Positions 1 through 8,334 of a stretch of 14,589 nucleotides of DNA are shown piece by piece. Each line of letters starts with the position of its first letter. Position 1 is the first letter of the stretch. The notes below the pieces were generated by a model. The model saw only the letters and a program-made list of their open reading frames with translations, had not been told where the DNA came from and did no database searches. A program made the translations under genes and the position numbers. Source of the DNA: Betaproteobacteria bacterium (lineage in GTDB: Bacteria; Pseudomonadota; Gammaproteobacteria; Burkholderiales; Rhodocyclaceae); NCBI GenBank assembly GCA_028065725.1, contig JAPTVL010000106.1, positions 1-14,589 of the forward strand, given 5' to 3'.

Positions 1-967
1 CCATCGCATCGGGATGGTCGCCCAGCAGCTCGATGCGCTCGACCCGTGGTTCCCGCTCGGTCAGCGTGCCGGTCTTGTCGAGGCAGATCACGTCGACCCT
101 GGCCAGCGTCTCGGTCGCGGGGAGGTCCTGGACCAGCGTCCGACGGCGGGCCAGCCTGACGGCGCCTACTGCCAGGGCAAGGCTCGTCAATAACACCAGT
201 CCCTCCGGCACCATTGCGACCACGCCGGCTGCGGAGAACAACAGGGCGTCGCCAACCTGTGCCTGAACGACGAATTGACCGGCAAATAAGAGTGCTGCAG
301 TGGGCACGATGGCCCACGTGATGTACCGCAGAATCCGGTTGATCCCTGCTCTCAGGTCGGAATGCGCCAGGCTGAAGCGCTTGGCCTCGCTCGCAAGCTG
401 GTGCACATGGGCGGAGGCGCCGACCCGGGTCACCCGGCAGCGGCCGGTGCCGGCGACGACGAAGCTTCCCGACAGCACGTCCTCCCCGGCCCGTTTGGGC
501 ACCGCGGCCAACTCGCCGGTTAGGAGGGATTCATCGACTTCGAGCCCCAAGGCGCCGAGCATGATGCCGTCGACCACCACCTGGTCGCCCGGCGCCAACT
601 CCAGGATGTCGTCCAGAACGATCTCTACCGTCGGGATGTCGACGATCTGTCCGGAGCGAACCACGCGGATCTTGGGCTGGCTCACCAGCGCGAGGCGATC
701 AAGTGTCCATTTTGCCCGCAGCTCCTGGACGATGCCGATCAGGGTGTTGACGACGAATACCCCGCCGAACAGGGCGTCCTGCCAAGGGCCGGTCGTCACA
801 ATCACGACGAACAGCGTTCCAAGGATCGCATTGAACCGGGTCAGGACGTTGGCGCGCACGATTTCCAGCGCCGTGCGGCTTGTCGGCATCGCAGCCCGAT
901 TGACCTCGCCGCGTGTGATGCGCACCTGTACTTCCGCGTCGGTCAGCCCATGGAGTTCTGTTGGCAT
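1..967 (-). CDS. CtpE-like cation-transporting P-type ATPase, N-terminal part (cut by window edge)
   Basis: This is the first 322 residues of a P-type ATPase; the rest lies beyond the left edge. Visible parts are a short N-terminus, an M1-M2 hairpin (about residues 45-82), the actuator domain with TGEL at 150-153, M3-M4 (about 213-272) with PEGL at 254-257, and the phosphorylation motif DKTGTLTE with the acceptor Asp at 297. The M4 stretch AMVPEGLVLLTS resembles mycobacterial CtpE, a Ca2+-transporting ATPase, from memory of that family. There is no N-terminal heavy-metal domain and no CPC motif, so it is not a P1B metal pump. The fourth residue of the usual TGES loop is Leu here. The ATG start is preceded by TAGGAG, which overlaps the stop codon of the phosphatase gene 13 bases upstream, so the two are almost certainly co-transcribed and translationally linked. 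The substrate (Ca2+ or another cation) is inferred; the ATPase identity is certain. Confidence 0.93.
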   Translation of the reverse strand, partial: MPTELHGLTDAEVQVRITRGEVNRAAMPTSRTALEIVRANVLTRFNAILGTLFVVIVTTGPWQDALFGGVFVVNTLIGIVQELRAKWTLDRLALVSQPKIRVVRSGQIVDIPTVEIVLDDILELAPGDQVVVDGIMLGALGLEVDESLLTGELAAVPKRAGEDVLSGSFVVAGTGRCRVTRVGASAHVHQLASEAKRFSLAHSDLRAGINRILRYITWAIVPTAALLFAGQFVVQAQVGDALLFSAAGVVAMVPEGLVLLTSLALAVGAVRLARRRTLVQDLPATETLARVDVICLDKTGTLTEREPRVERIELLGDHPDAM

Positions 968-980
968 CGTTTTGTGGCTC

Positions 981-1583
981 CTAACGCCGCATCCAGCCTT
1001 GAGCGATCGGCCAGGCCATGAAGCTCCGGTAAAGCCTCTCGACGAACCGAGTCAGGCGGCTACCGGTATGCCGCCACAGGGGCGAGAGGGCAGAATAGGA
1101 AAAGCAGGCCACGCCGGCCGCACCCAATATGTCCAACGGGAAATGCAGGCCGAGGAAGATGCGCGCCCATGCCACGCCCAAACCGGCCGCCAGCGTGAGC
1201 GATCCCAACAACCCCTCGCGGCCGAGCAGCAGACTGATGCCGATGGCGGTGAAGATGGTCATATGGTCGCTCGGAAACGACGAATCCGCAACGTGCTGTG
1301 TCCACGTGTGCCCCAAACCGATTGCGAACGGGCGCGGATGCGGCCACATCGCACCGATGACCTGATTCAAGCCGAGCCCCAGCATGGCGGTCAGGCACGC
1401 CTGGATGGCCAGCTTGCGCATGGCCTCGTTACCCCACAGCCACATCGCGCTCAGCAACACGGGGATCAGGTAGATCAGGTCGTTGGCGATTACGGCGGCG
1501 CCGTCGATTATCCAGAGAGACGTGCCGGGGTCGGCGTTGATTTTCAGAAAAAACGCGCGGTTCAATGCTTCGATGTATTCCAC
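981..1583 (-). CDS. PAP2-family undecaprenyl-diphosphate phosphatase (BcrC-like)
   Basis: A 200-residue polytopic membrane phosphatase. The three PAP2 signatures are present: HPRPF (Arg84-Pro85), SFPSDH (Ser105, His107) and R-x5-H-x3-D (Arg141, His147, Asp151). The lysine expected seven residues before Arg84 is Gly77. The SFPSDH form and the size fit BcrC-like enzymes, which dephosphorylate undecaprenyl pyrophosphate on the outer face of the cytoplasmic membrane to recycle the cell-wall lipid carrier; other PAP2 enzymes of similar size act on phosphatidylglycerophosphate or other lipid phosphates. The start codon is GTG at 1583, preceded by GGAGAG at seven bases; no better start lies nearby. 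It sits between two P-type ATPase genes on the same strand, 109 bases after the first and 13 bases before the second. Its presence in a cation-transport operon suggests envelope-stress protection, which is inference. Confidence 0.9.
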   Translation of the reverse strand: MEYIEALNRAFFLKINADPGTSLWIIDGAAVIANDLIYLIPVLLSAMWLWGNEAMRKLAIQACLTAMLGLGLNQVIGAMWPHPRPFAIGLGHTWTQHVADSSFPSDHMTIFTAIGISLLLGREGLLGSLTLAAGLGVAWARIFLGLHFPLDILGAAGVACFSYSALSPLWRHTGSRLTRFVERLYRSFMAWPIAQGWMRR

Positions 1584-1595
1584 GTATCAACTCTC

Positions 1596-1691
1596 CATTG
1601 TCGTACCCATAAAAGGTCGGTCGTAAGATGCACCGTGGATGCCGAAGTCAGTAATGACCGTGGCACAAAAAATACCCAGCTTGCGACAATG
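1596..1691 (-). repeat. Intercistronic inverted repeat, 8-bp arms (CATTGTCG / CGACAATG)
   Basis: The 109-base gap between the PEELP ATPase stop and the phosphatase start has a perfect 8-bp inverted repeat at its two ends: CGACAATG at 1684-1691 and CATTGTCG at 1596-1603 on the plus strand, with 80 bases between. On the transcript the downstream arm directly abuts the GGAGAG ribosome binding site of the phosphatase. Base pairing could form a long-range hairpin that modulates the site. There is also a T6 run at about 1666-1671 in the transcript sense, but I see no GC-rich stem in front of it, so I do not call a terminator. An 8-bp match could be chance. Confidence 0.35.
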
Positions 1692-1692
1692 C

Positions 1693-4116
1693 TCAGGGGT
1701 ATTTCGGTGCAAACAGTTTTGCGAATTCCGCCAGCGCGGCAATGATCGCTCCCAGCCCTGCCGCGAGCCCGAGTTGCGCGAGCGGCACGACCTCGAAGCG
1801 CAACGCCTGGCGCAGGAACGGCAGGTAGACGGCGGCAAGCAGGAACATGAGCGCCGCGAGCGCCCACAGGTTCATCACCCGGTTGGTGAACGCGCCGTGC
1901 CGCAGTATCCACTCCTCGTCGCAGCGCGAGACGAAGGCGAGCACCACGTGCCCAGCCATCCAGGCGGCGAACGCGCAGGTCTGCACCGCGCCTGGCGCGA
2001 GCCCCTGGCTCCGGGCGAGCGCGTAGGCCGCCATCACGGCGGCGAACAGCAGCGCGCCCTTGAGCAGGATCGCGCGCACCGTGGATGCGCCGAGGAGTGC
2101 GTCTTTCGCGTGCCGCGGGCGGCGGCGGTAGATACCTTCCTCCGCCGGCTCGGTGACGAAGCCGGCCGAGGCGGCGAGGTCCATGAACAGCTCGAGCAGG
2201 ATGATCTGGATGGGCGAGAACGGCAGCGGCAGCCCGAGCAGCACGGGCAGCAGGAAGATGGCGATGAGGCCGACCTTCACGGAAAGATAGTAGGCCACGC
2301 CCTTGCGCAGGTTGTCGAAGAACTTGCGTCCCTCGAACACGCCGCGGGCGATGGTGACGTAGTTGTCGTCGGCGAGCACCGCCTGCGCCGCCTCCTTGGC
2401 GACGTCGGTGCCCTTGATCCCCATGGCGATGCCCACGTCGGCGGCCTTGAGCGCGAGCGCATCGTTGACGCCGTCGCCGGTCACCGCCACCACTTCGCCA
2501 TTGCGTTGCAGCGCCTGGACGAGACGGTGCTTGTGCTGCGGCGTGGCGCGCGCGTAGACCGACACCTCCCGCACCGCCTGGGCCAACGCCGTATCGCTCA
2601 GCCGGTCCAGCTCCGTCCCCGTCAGCGCCCGCTCGGCGGGGATGCCGACCTCGCGGGCGATGGTGGCAGCGGTAGCCGGGTGGTCGCCGGTGATCATGAC
2701 GGTGCGAATGCCGGCGGTGGCGACGCGCGCGAGCGTCTCCTTCACGCCTAGGCGCGGTGGGTCGGCGAAGCTCACCAGGCCGGCGAGTTCAAGACTACGC
2801 TCCAGCTCCTCGAACGGTTGATCCGACTCCCAGGCGTCGAGCACCCGCGTCGCCGTGGCGATAACGCGCCGTCCGAGCGCCGTTTCCGCCGCGACTCGTT
2901 CCACGATCTCGCGCGGCACGGCCGCGCATAGCGCGAAGACCTCCTCGGGGGCGCCGGAGACGTGCAGGCGCAGTCCCCCGTCCGCGCGGCGGATCACGGC
3001 CTTGGTCCGCCGGCCGTTGACCGGCTGGCGCAGCCGCGCGATCTCGCCCGCGGGCAGCGGCATGCCCAAGGCGTGTGCATGTTCGACGACGGCCTGCTCC
3101 AGCGGATCGAGGACGTGCGCCGACAGCGCCTCGAGCGCATCGCCGATGATCGACGCCTCGCGTTCCGGCGGATGGACGGCCGCGACCCGCAGGCGGCTCT
3201 CGGTAAGCGTCCCGGTCTTGTCGGTCACGATGACGGTGGCGTCGCCCAGGGTCTCGGCGGCGCGCAGACGCTTGACCAGGAAATTCTGGCGCGACAGCGC
3301 GTAAGAACCGAGCCCCAGCACCATGGTGATGATGATGGGCAGCTCCTCGGGGATGGTGGCGAAGGCGAGCGACAGCCCGCTGAGCACCATCTCCCGGAAG
3401 TCGCCGCCGCGCAGCCAGCCGATCAGCGGGATCGCGATCGAAAAGAACAGCGCCACCCAGACGAGCTTGCCAGCGAGCGCCTTCATGGCGAGTTGCAGCG
3501 GTGTCTTCGGCGGCTTCACCTGCGCAAGCTCCGCCGCCATACGCCCGAGGCGCGTGTCCGCGCCCGTGGCCGTCACCCCGGCCTCGGCCTCCCCACCTGT
3601 CACCACCGTGCCGGCGAAAACTACTTCGCCTTCGGCCTTTTCCTGTGGAAACGACTCCCCGGTCAGGGCCGACTCGTCGAGCGCCAGGCTCATGGCCTGG
3701 GTCAGGCGCGCATCGGCGGCCACGCGCGTGCCCGGCAGTAGCACCAGCATGTCTCCCGGCACGATCTCCTCGGTGTCGACAGAAATGACTTCGCCATCGC
3801 GCCGCACCCGTGCGCGCGGCGCGGCGGTGCGATCGAGCGCGGCGATGGCGCGCTTGGCGCGGAACTCGTTGCCGACCTCGACTGCGACCAGCGTCAGGAT
3901 GATCGCGAAGATGGTGAGCGCGTCGCCTAGCCCACCCCAGAGGCTATAGAACAAACCCACGGCGAGCAGGAGCAGGATCATCGGCTCCGTGACTTCTTCC
4001 GCGGCGATGCGCCAGAAGCGCACCGGCGCGGGCGTGAACAGGCGGTTTGGGCCGTGGCGCGCCAATCGCGCGGCGGCCTCCTCCGCATTAAGCCCCGTGT
4101 CGGTGTTGCAGTTCAT
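1693..4116 (-). CDS. P2-like cation-translocating P-type ATPase with PEELP M4 motif
   Basis: An 807-residue P-type ATPase. In order: N-terminal cation-ATPase domain, M1-M2 (about 44-80), actuator domain with TGES at 152-155, M3-M4 (about 215-270) with PEELP at 256-260, DKTGTLTE with acceptor Asp299, nucleotide-binding domain, TGDHP at 476-480, hinge TGDGVNDA at 546-553, and six C-terminal membrane segments. It most resembles the P2 (Ca2+/Mg2+/Na+-type) ATPases and lacks CPC and HMA domains. Several core residues differ: PEELP instead of PEGLP, SGAP (387-390) instead of KGAP in the nucleotide site, NDALAL instead of NDAPAL, and a Glu642-x3-Asp646 pair in M6 where Ca2+ pumps have N-x3-D. The ion is therefore not assigned. 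The ATG at 4116 is chosen because GGAG lies 12 bases before it; a TTG at 4134 would add six residues but has no site. It starts 25 bases after the RND gene stop, so it shares that operon. Confidence 0.92.
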   Translation of the reverse strand: MNCNTDTGLNAEEAAARLARHGPNRLFTPAPVRFWRIAAEEVTEPMILLLLAVGLFYSLWGGLGDALTIFAIILTLVAVEVGNEFRAKRAIAALDRTAAPRARVRRDGEVISVDTEEIVPGDMLVLLPGTRVAADARLTQAMSLALDESALTGESFPQEKAEGEVVFAGTVVTGGEAEAGVTATGADTRLGRMAAELAQVKPPKTPLQLAMKALAGKLVWVALFFSIAIPLIGWLRGGDFREMVLSGLSLAFATIPEELPIIITMVLGLGSYALSRQNFLVKRLRAAETLGDATVIVTDKTGTLTESRLRVAAVHPPEREASIIGDALEALSAHVLDPLEQAVVEHAHALGMPLPAGEIARLRQPVNGRRTKAVIRRADGGLRLHVSGAPEEVFALCAAVPREIVERVAAETALGRRVIATATRVLDAWESDQPFEELERSLELAGLVSFADPPRLGVKETLARVATAGIRTVMITGDHPATAATIAREVGIPAERALTGTELDRLSDTALAQAVREVSVYARATPQHKHRLVQALQRNGEVVAVTGDGVNDALALKAADVGIAMGIKGTDVAKEAAQAVLADDNYVTIARGVFEGRKFFDNLRKGVAYYLSVKVGLIAIFLLPVLLGLPLPFSPIQIILLELFMDLAASAGFVTEPAEEGIYRRRPRHAKDALLGASTVRAILLKGALLFAAVMAAYALARSQGLAPGAVQTCAFAAWMAGHVVLAFVSRCDEEWILRHGAFTNRVMNLWALAALMFLLAAVYLPFLRQALRFEVVPLAQLGLAAGLGAIIAALAEFAKLFAPKYP

Positions 4117-4141
4117 GGCCTGTCTATTCTCCAATCGCCGT

Positions 4142-7100
4142 TCAAGGGTGTGTCAGCTCGGGCTGCACGGAAGGACCGTGCCGTGAATCCGCCGGCTCTG
4201 CAAACCGGCCGTACCGTAACGCCAGGCTCGGCATGACCAGAAGATTGAGCGCGGTGGAGGTAAAGAGCCCGCCCAGAATCACCAGCGCCATGGGGCCTTC
4301 GATCTCGCGTCCCGGATCACCGCTGCCGATGGCGAGCGGCAGCAATCCCAGCGCCGTGGCGAGTGCCGTCATCAGGATCGGCGTCAGGCGTTCCACCGCG
4401 CCGCGCACGGCCGCCTCTGGCCCCCAGCTCATGCCTTCGACCGCGACCAGATGCTCATAATGGGACAGCAGCATCACGGAGTTGCGCAGGGTGATACCAA
4501 AGAGGGTCACGAACCCGACTAGGGAGCCCAGCGAGACGCCGCCGCCAGTGGCGAACACGGCGAGCACGCCGCCAGCCAAGGCGAAGGGCAGATTGAGCAG
4601 CACCAAGGCGAGGTTGCGCGCGTATCCAAGTACCATCCACAACATCAAGCCAATGGCGACGGCGGCGATCACCGAATGGACGATCAGATCGCGGACCGAC
4701 GCCGTCTGGGCCTCGGCAGTACCACTGAACTCCACGTAATTGCCCGGTGCCAGACGGACGTCCTGAGTGATGCGCTGTTTCGCTGCCGCGACGAAGGAGA
4801 CCACATCCTTGCCGGCGACGTTGCAGGTAACCGCCTGAACACGCCGGGCACCGTCGTGCAGCACCGCATACCGCCCCGAGGTGGCATAGACATCGGCAAG
4901 CTGATCGAGGCGCACGAAGGCGCCAGCTGCGTTGCGTAGCGGCAGCGCCCGTATGTCGGCAATGCTTCCACGCTCCGACGGGGGCAGTATGACGCTCACG
5001 TTGAACACACGGTTGCCGTCGTAGACCTGCCCAACTGTCGATCCCTGGATGGCCGTTTCTATGGCATCCAGCACGTCCACCGCGTCGAAGCCCCAACGGG
5101 CCAGAGACTCAGGGCGCAGTCGGATACCGACCTCCGGCGTGCCGGGCGCGGCCTGCATCTGAACGTCGGTGGCGCCGGGCACCTTTCGCAGCGTCTGGGC
5201 GACGCGCTGGGCCTCGGTGTCGAGGGTGTCGAGATCATCACCATAGACGTTGACCACCACCGATGCGGTGTAACCTGACAGGGTTTCCTCGACCCGCTCG
5301 GTGAGAAAGGTATTGACCGCGAAGTTGGCCCCGGGGATGTGCGCCATGGCATTGCGGATATCCGCCAGGGCGAATTCGGCTGCGTTTCCGGACAGGGGCT
5401 TGAGATCCACTTCAAACTCGCTGTCGTGGGTGCCCATGGTGTCGTCCGCCTTTTCCGCACGGCCCGCACGCTGACCGACCGCGCGCACGAAAGGCAATCT
5501 CATCAACGCTGCTGACACCTGGCGGCTGAGGCGCAGCGATTCGGCGAGCGAGGTTCCCGGGATCGCCGACATGTGCACGATGTAATGCCCCTCCGCGAGT
5601 TCCGGCAGGAAGCCACCGCCGAAAAAAGGCAATGCGGCAAGGCCGGACAAGGTGAGCAGCGCCACGACCGCGATCACCAGGCGATACTGGCGCTCGACCC
5701 GGGCGATCAACGCCCCGTATCGGTCTTTCAGCCAGCGGGCCACGGGAGCATCCCTTTCAGGAAGCGAACTCCGCGGCAAGAGCGCAAGGCAAAGGGCGGG
5801 TGTGACCGTGATGGCCACCAGGAGCGATGCCAGGGTCGCCAGCAGATAGGCGATCGCCAAAGGCGAGAATAACCGGCCAGCCAGGCCCGACAGGGTGAGC
5901 ACCGGCAGGAAAACCAATGCAATGGCCAGGGTCGCATAGACCACGGCGCTGCGTACCTCGAGCGCGGCGTCGAGTATCACCTGGGCGACAGGCGCGGGCT
6001 CCGGTGCGTGTCTGTTTTCCCGCAGCCGCCGATAGACGTTCTCTACCACGATGATCGCGTCGTCCACCAGAAGCCCGATGCTGATCGCGAGTCCACCGAG
6101 GGTCATGGTGTTGAGACTGAAACCTTGCTGGTCCATCACGGTGACCGCGGCGAGCAGGGACAGCGGGATGGCGGCCAAGGCGATGGCCGAGGTGCGCCAG
6201 TTGAACAGGAACAGCACCACCACCGCCACGACCAGCAGGCCGCCGAAGGCGAGCGAGTGGCTCAGATTGCGGGTCGCGGTCTCGATGAAGTTGGCGGGCC
6301 GGAACACGTCGGCATGCAGCGCGACCTGCTCGGCGGCCAGCGCCGGGCGCAGTTCGGTCAGCGAGCGCTCCACCGCTTGGGTGACCGCCAGGGTGTTTGC
6401 CCCGTACTGCTCGGAAATCACCAGCTGCACACCCGGCACGCCGTTGACCGTCGCCGCGCCAATGGGCGGCTCGGGCGCCGCACGCACCTGCGCGACATCG
6501 GCCAGGGTCAGGTTGGCGCCATCGTGCTGGCGCAACACGGTGCGCGCGAGGCGTTCAGCGCTCAGGGACTGGCCATAGGTTTGCAGGACGATGCGTTGGT
6601 TGGCGTTGTCGATGAATCCCGCGCCGCGCACCCCGGTGGCGCGCCGCGCGACCTCGAGGATGTCGCCGAGGGCGAGCCCGTACTTGGCGAGCCGGTTCGC
6701 GTCGACCTGGATCTGGTACTCCCTCACCTCGCCGCCGAATACAGCCACCTTGGACACGCCGGGCACGGCGAGCAGGCGCGGCTTGAGCGTCCAGTCGGCG
6801 AGCGTGCGCAACTCCATGAGCGAGCGCTGCCGCGAAGTGAGCCCGATCACCAGCGCCACGCTGGTGGACGAAGTCAGAGGAGACATCGCCGGGGCCTGCG
6901 CCCCGCTGGGCATGCGCGCGGCCAGCGCAGCGAGGCGCTCGCCCATGTTCTGCCGGTCGCGATAGACGTCGCTCCCGGGATCGAAGGTGGCGGTGACGAC
7001 CGACAGCCCCTGGATCGATTGGGAGCGCAGCGCCTGTACGCCCGGCACGCCGTTCACGGCATTTTCGATGGGCTGCGTCACCAGCACCTCGACCTGTTCC

Positions 7101-7297
7101 GGCGCGAGGCCCGGCGCCTCGGTCTGGATTGATACCTGGGGCGGGGCGAACTCCGGGAATACGTCGTAGGTGGCGCCGCTCAGCGCATAGAGACCATAAC
7201 CGGCGAACAGCAGCGCGAGGGCAATGACGACGCCGTGGTAGCGCAGCGAGAAACCGATGATGCCGGCCAGCAGGCCGCGGCGGGGAGATGGTTCCAT
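4142..7297 (-). CDS. RND efflux permease, CusA/CzcA (HME) type
   Basis: A 1051-residue inner-membrane pump of normal RND length. It has TM1 at about 21-40, a large periplasmic loop beginning YDVFPEFAPP, TM2-TM6 at about 346-510, a second periplasmic loop, and a final group of five membrane helices from about 870 to 1030. The TVTPALCLALLP segment after TM6 and the NSVMLLSHYEH segment near the end are family features. These pumps use proton influx to drive substrate from the periplasm or inner membrane out through an adaptor and outer-membrane channel. TM4 carries AISIGLLVDDAIIVVEN with Asp412, Asp413, Glu419 and Asn420. The first Asp of the CzcA D-F-G motif is replaced by Ser406, so it is closer to the CusA pattern than to the zinc/cobalt pumps, and the substrate is uncertain. 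The ATG overlaps the adaptor stop by one base (TAATG) behind a GAGGGGGAC stretch, so translation is coupled. Confidence 0.94.
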   Translation of the reverse strand: MEPSPRRGLLAGIIGFSLRYHGVVIALALLFAGYGLYALSGATYDVFPEFAPPQVSIQTEAPGLAPEQVEVLVTQPIENAVNGVPGVQALRSQSIQGLSVVTATFDPGSDVYRDRQNMGERLAALAARMPSGAQAPAMSPLTSSTSVALVIGLTSRQRSLMELRTLADWTLKPRLLAVPGVSKVAVFGGEVREYQIQVDANRLAKYGLALGDILEVARRATGVRGAGFIDNANQRIVLQTYGQSLSAERLARTVLRQHDGANLTLADVAQVRAAPEPPIGAATVNGVPGVQLVISEQYGANTLAVTQAVERSLTELRPALAAEQVALHADVFRPANFIETATRNLSHSLAFGGLLVVAVVVLFLFNWRTSAIALAAIPLSLLAAVTVMDQQGFSLNTMTLGGLAISIGLLVDDAIIVVENVYRRLRENRHAPEPAPVAQVILDAALEVRSAVVYATLAIALVFLPVLTLSGLAGRLFSPLAIAYLLATLASLLVAITVTPALCLALLPRSSLPERDAPVARWLKDRYGALIARVERQYRLVIAVVALLTLSGLAALPFFGGGFLPELAEGHYIVHMSAIPGTSLAESLRLSRQVSAALMRLPFVRAVGQRAGRAEKADDTMGTHDSEFEVDLKPLSGNAAEFALADIRNAMAHIPGANFAVNTFLTERVEETLSGYTASVVVNVYGDDLDTLDTEAQRVAQTLRKVPGATDVQMQAAPGTPEVGIRLRPESLARWGFDAVDVLDAIETAIQGSTVGQVYDGNRVFNVSVILPPSERGSIADIRALPLRNAAGAFVRLDQLADVYATSGRYAVLHDGARRVQAVTCNVAGKDVVSFVAAAKQRITQDVRLAPGNYVEFSGTAEAQTASVRDLIVHSVIAAVAIGLMLWMVLGYARNLALVLLNLPFALAGGVLAVFATGGGVSLGSLVGFVTLFGITLRNSVMLLSHYEHLVAVEGMSWGPEAAVRGAVERLTPILMTALATALGLLPLAIGSGDPGREIEGPMALVILGGLFTSTALNLLVMPSLALRYGRFAEPADSRHGPSVQPELTHP

Positions 7298-8334
7298 TAG
7301 TCCCCCTCGCCGGTTTGCACCTGGCCGCGCAACTCTTCCGAGAGGAGCGTCTGGGTGCCGCGCACCACGACCCGCGCCGTCGGAAGGCGCGGCGCAAACC
7401 AGCCCTCGGCGACCGGCACCGCGCCACTCAACTCATGGCGCACGAACCTGCCCGGTGCGCTTTCGACGTAATACCATGCCTTACCTTGCCACGAGACCAC
7501 GGCGGCCGCTGGGATCGTCACCCCGGCCTCCTGCGGCCCACTGGGCAGGCGGGCAGTTAGCGTAGTTCCTGGCAGCAACCCTTCGGCCGCCGCTGCATAG
7601 AAAAAGGTGGGTCCCTGGATACGCGGGTCGGTCTGCGGCGAAGGCGAGATCAGCTCCGTCGTTCTCAAGACGCCGTCATCACCGACTACGCTCACCTTGC
7701 TCGGCGGCACCGGCAGACGGCTGCCTGATGGTGCGGCGATTCGCAACAGCATCTCTTGCTGCATCGACAGGCGTTGGAACAGCGGCGTATTTTTTACGAT
7801 GGCCGCCGTCAGCACCGTGCCCCAGGTCTGCTGGGCGCTCTGCTCGATCGCGTCAACGGCCGCCTGCGCCGACTGTTCGGCCGCCTGGTCGCTGCGCCAG
7901 GTCGCTTCAGCGGCCTGCAATGCCTTGTCCGAGATGTTCCGCTCGTCGCCGTGCAGTGATTTGAGCCGTTCATATTCGCGCTGGGATGCCGCCAGCGCCG
8001 CCACGGCTTTGTCGGCCTGCGCCGCCGCTGCCACGTAACGATTGCGCAGCTCGCTCAACGCTTGGGGCGACAGGACCGTGGCCAGGGCTGCGGTTTCCCC
8101 GTGGCGGGTCGTCTGTTCCACGGCGGCGACGCCGATGTCCGCCAGTTTCTGCGCCTCCGGATTGAATACCACGGCGGTGCCGCCCTCCTGGGAGACCACG
8201 CGCGACGGCACCGAGACCGGCCTTTCCCGCGCCTGCTCCTGGGCGAGTTCCTTGCGACCCTCGACGAAGCCCCAGATCGCCAGACCGGCCACGGCCGCTC
8301 CAACCCCGAGCAGGATGAAATGTTTTTTTCTCAT
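7297..8334 (-). CDS. RND efflux periplasmic adaptor (membrane fusion protein)
   Basis: A 345-residue adaptor that bridges the RND pump and the outer-membrane channel. Residues 1-4 are basic and 5-23 form an uncleaved membrane anchor or signal segment; there is no cysteine lipobox. About 85-170 is an Ala/Gln/Glu-rich alpha-helical hairpin typical of the coiled-coil domain. The C-terminal half holds the beta-barrel and membrane-proximal domains, including LLPGTTLTARLPSG and TIPAAAVV, which match the usual pattern (G..v.a.i, vP..Al). It has very few His and Cys residues and no methionine-rich or histidine-rich metal-capture segment. The start at 8334 overlaps the upstream gene stop as ATGA and has GGAGA eight bases in front. 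The frame stays open 61 codons further upstream, but that part lies inside the outer-membrane factor gene and looks non-coding in this frame. Confidence 0.9.
   Translation of the reverse strand: MRKKHFILLGVGAAVAGLAIWGFVEGRKELAQEQARERPVSVPSRVVSQEGGTAVVFNPEAQKLADIGVAAVEQTTRHGETAALATVLSPQALSELRNRYVAAAAQADKAVAALAASQREYERLKSLHGDERNISDKALQAAEATWRSDQAAEQSAQAAVDAIEQSAQQTWGTVLTAAIVKNTPLFQRLSMQQEMLLRIAAPSGSRLPVPPSKVSVVGDDGVLRTTELISPSPQTDPRIQGPTFFYAAAAEGLLPGTTLTARLPSGPQEAGVTIPAAAVVSWQGKAWYYVESAPGRFVRHELSGAVPVAEGWFAPRLPTARVVVRGTQTLLSEELRGQVQTGEGD

Noticed and set aside
1660..1692. T-run after the PEELP ATPase as a terminator
   Set aside because: There is no GC-rich stem directly before the T run, and downstream genes continue in the same direction.
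300..1745. Long open frame on the plus strand opposite the phosphatase and ATPase genes
   Set aside because: Its translation is low-complexity Arg/Ser/Pro-rich sequence with no domain, and it is antisense to genes with clear catalytic motifs; GC-rich codon bias explains it.
6008..7132. 374-codon plus-strand open frame opposite the RND gene
   Set aside because: The product is rich in His, Arg, Gln and Gly with no hydrophobic or conserved pattern, typical of the antisense frame of a GC-rich gene.
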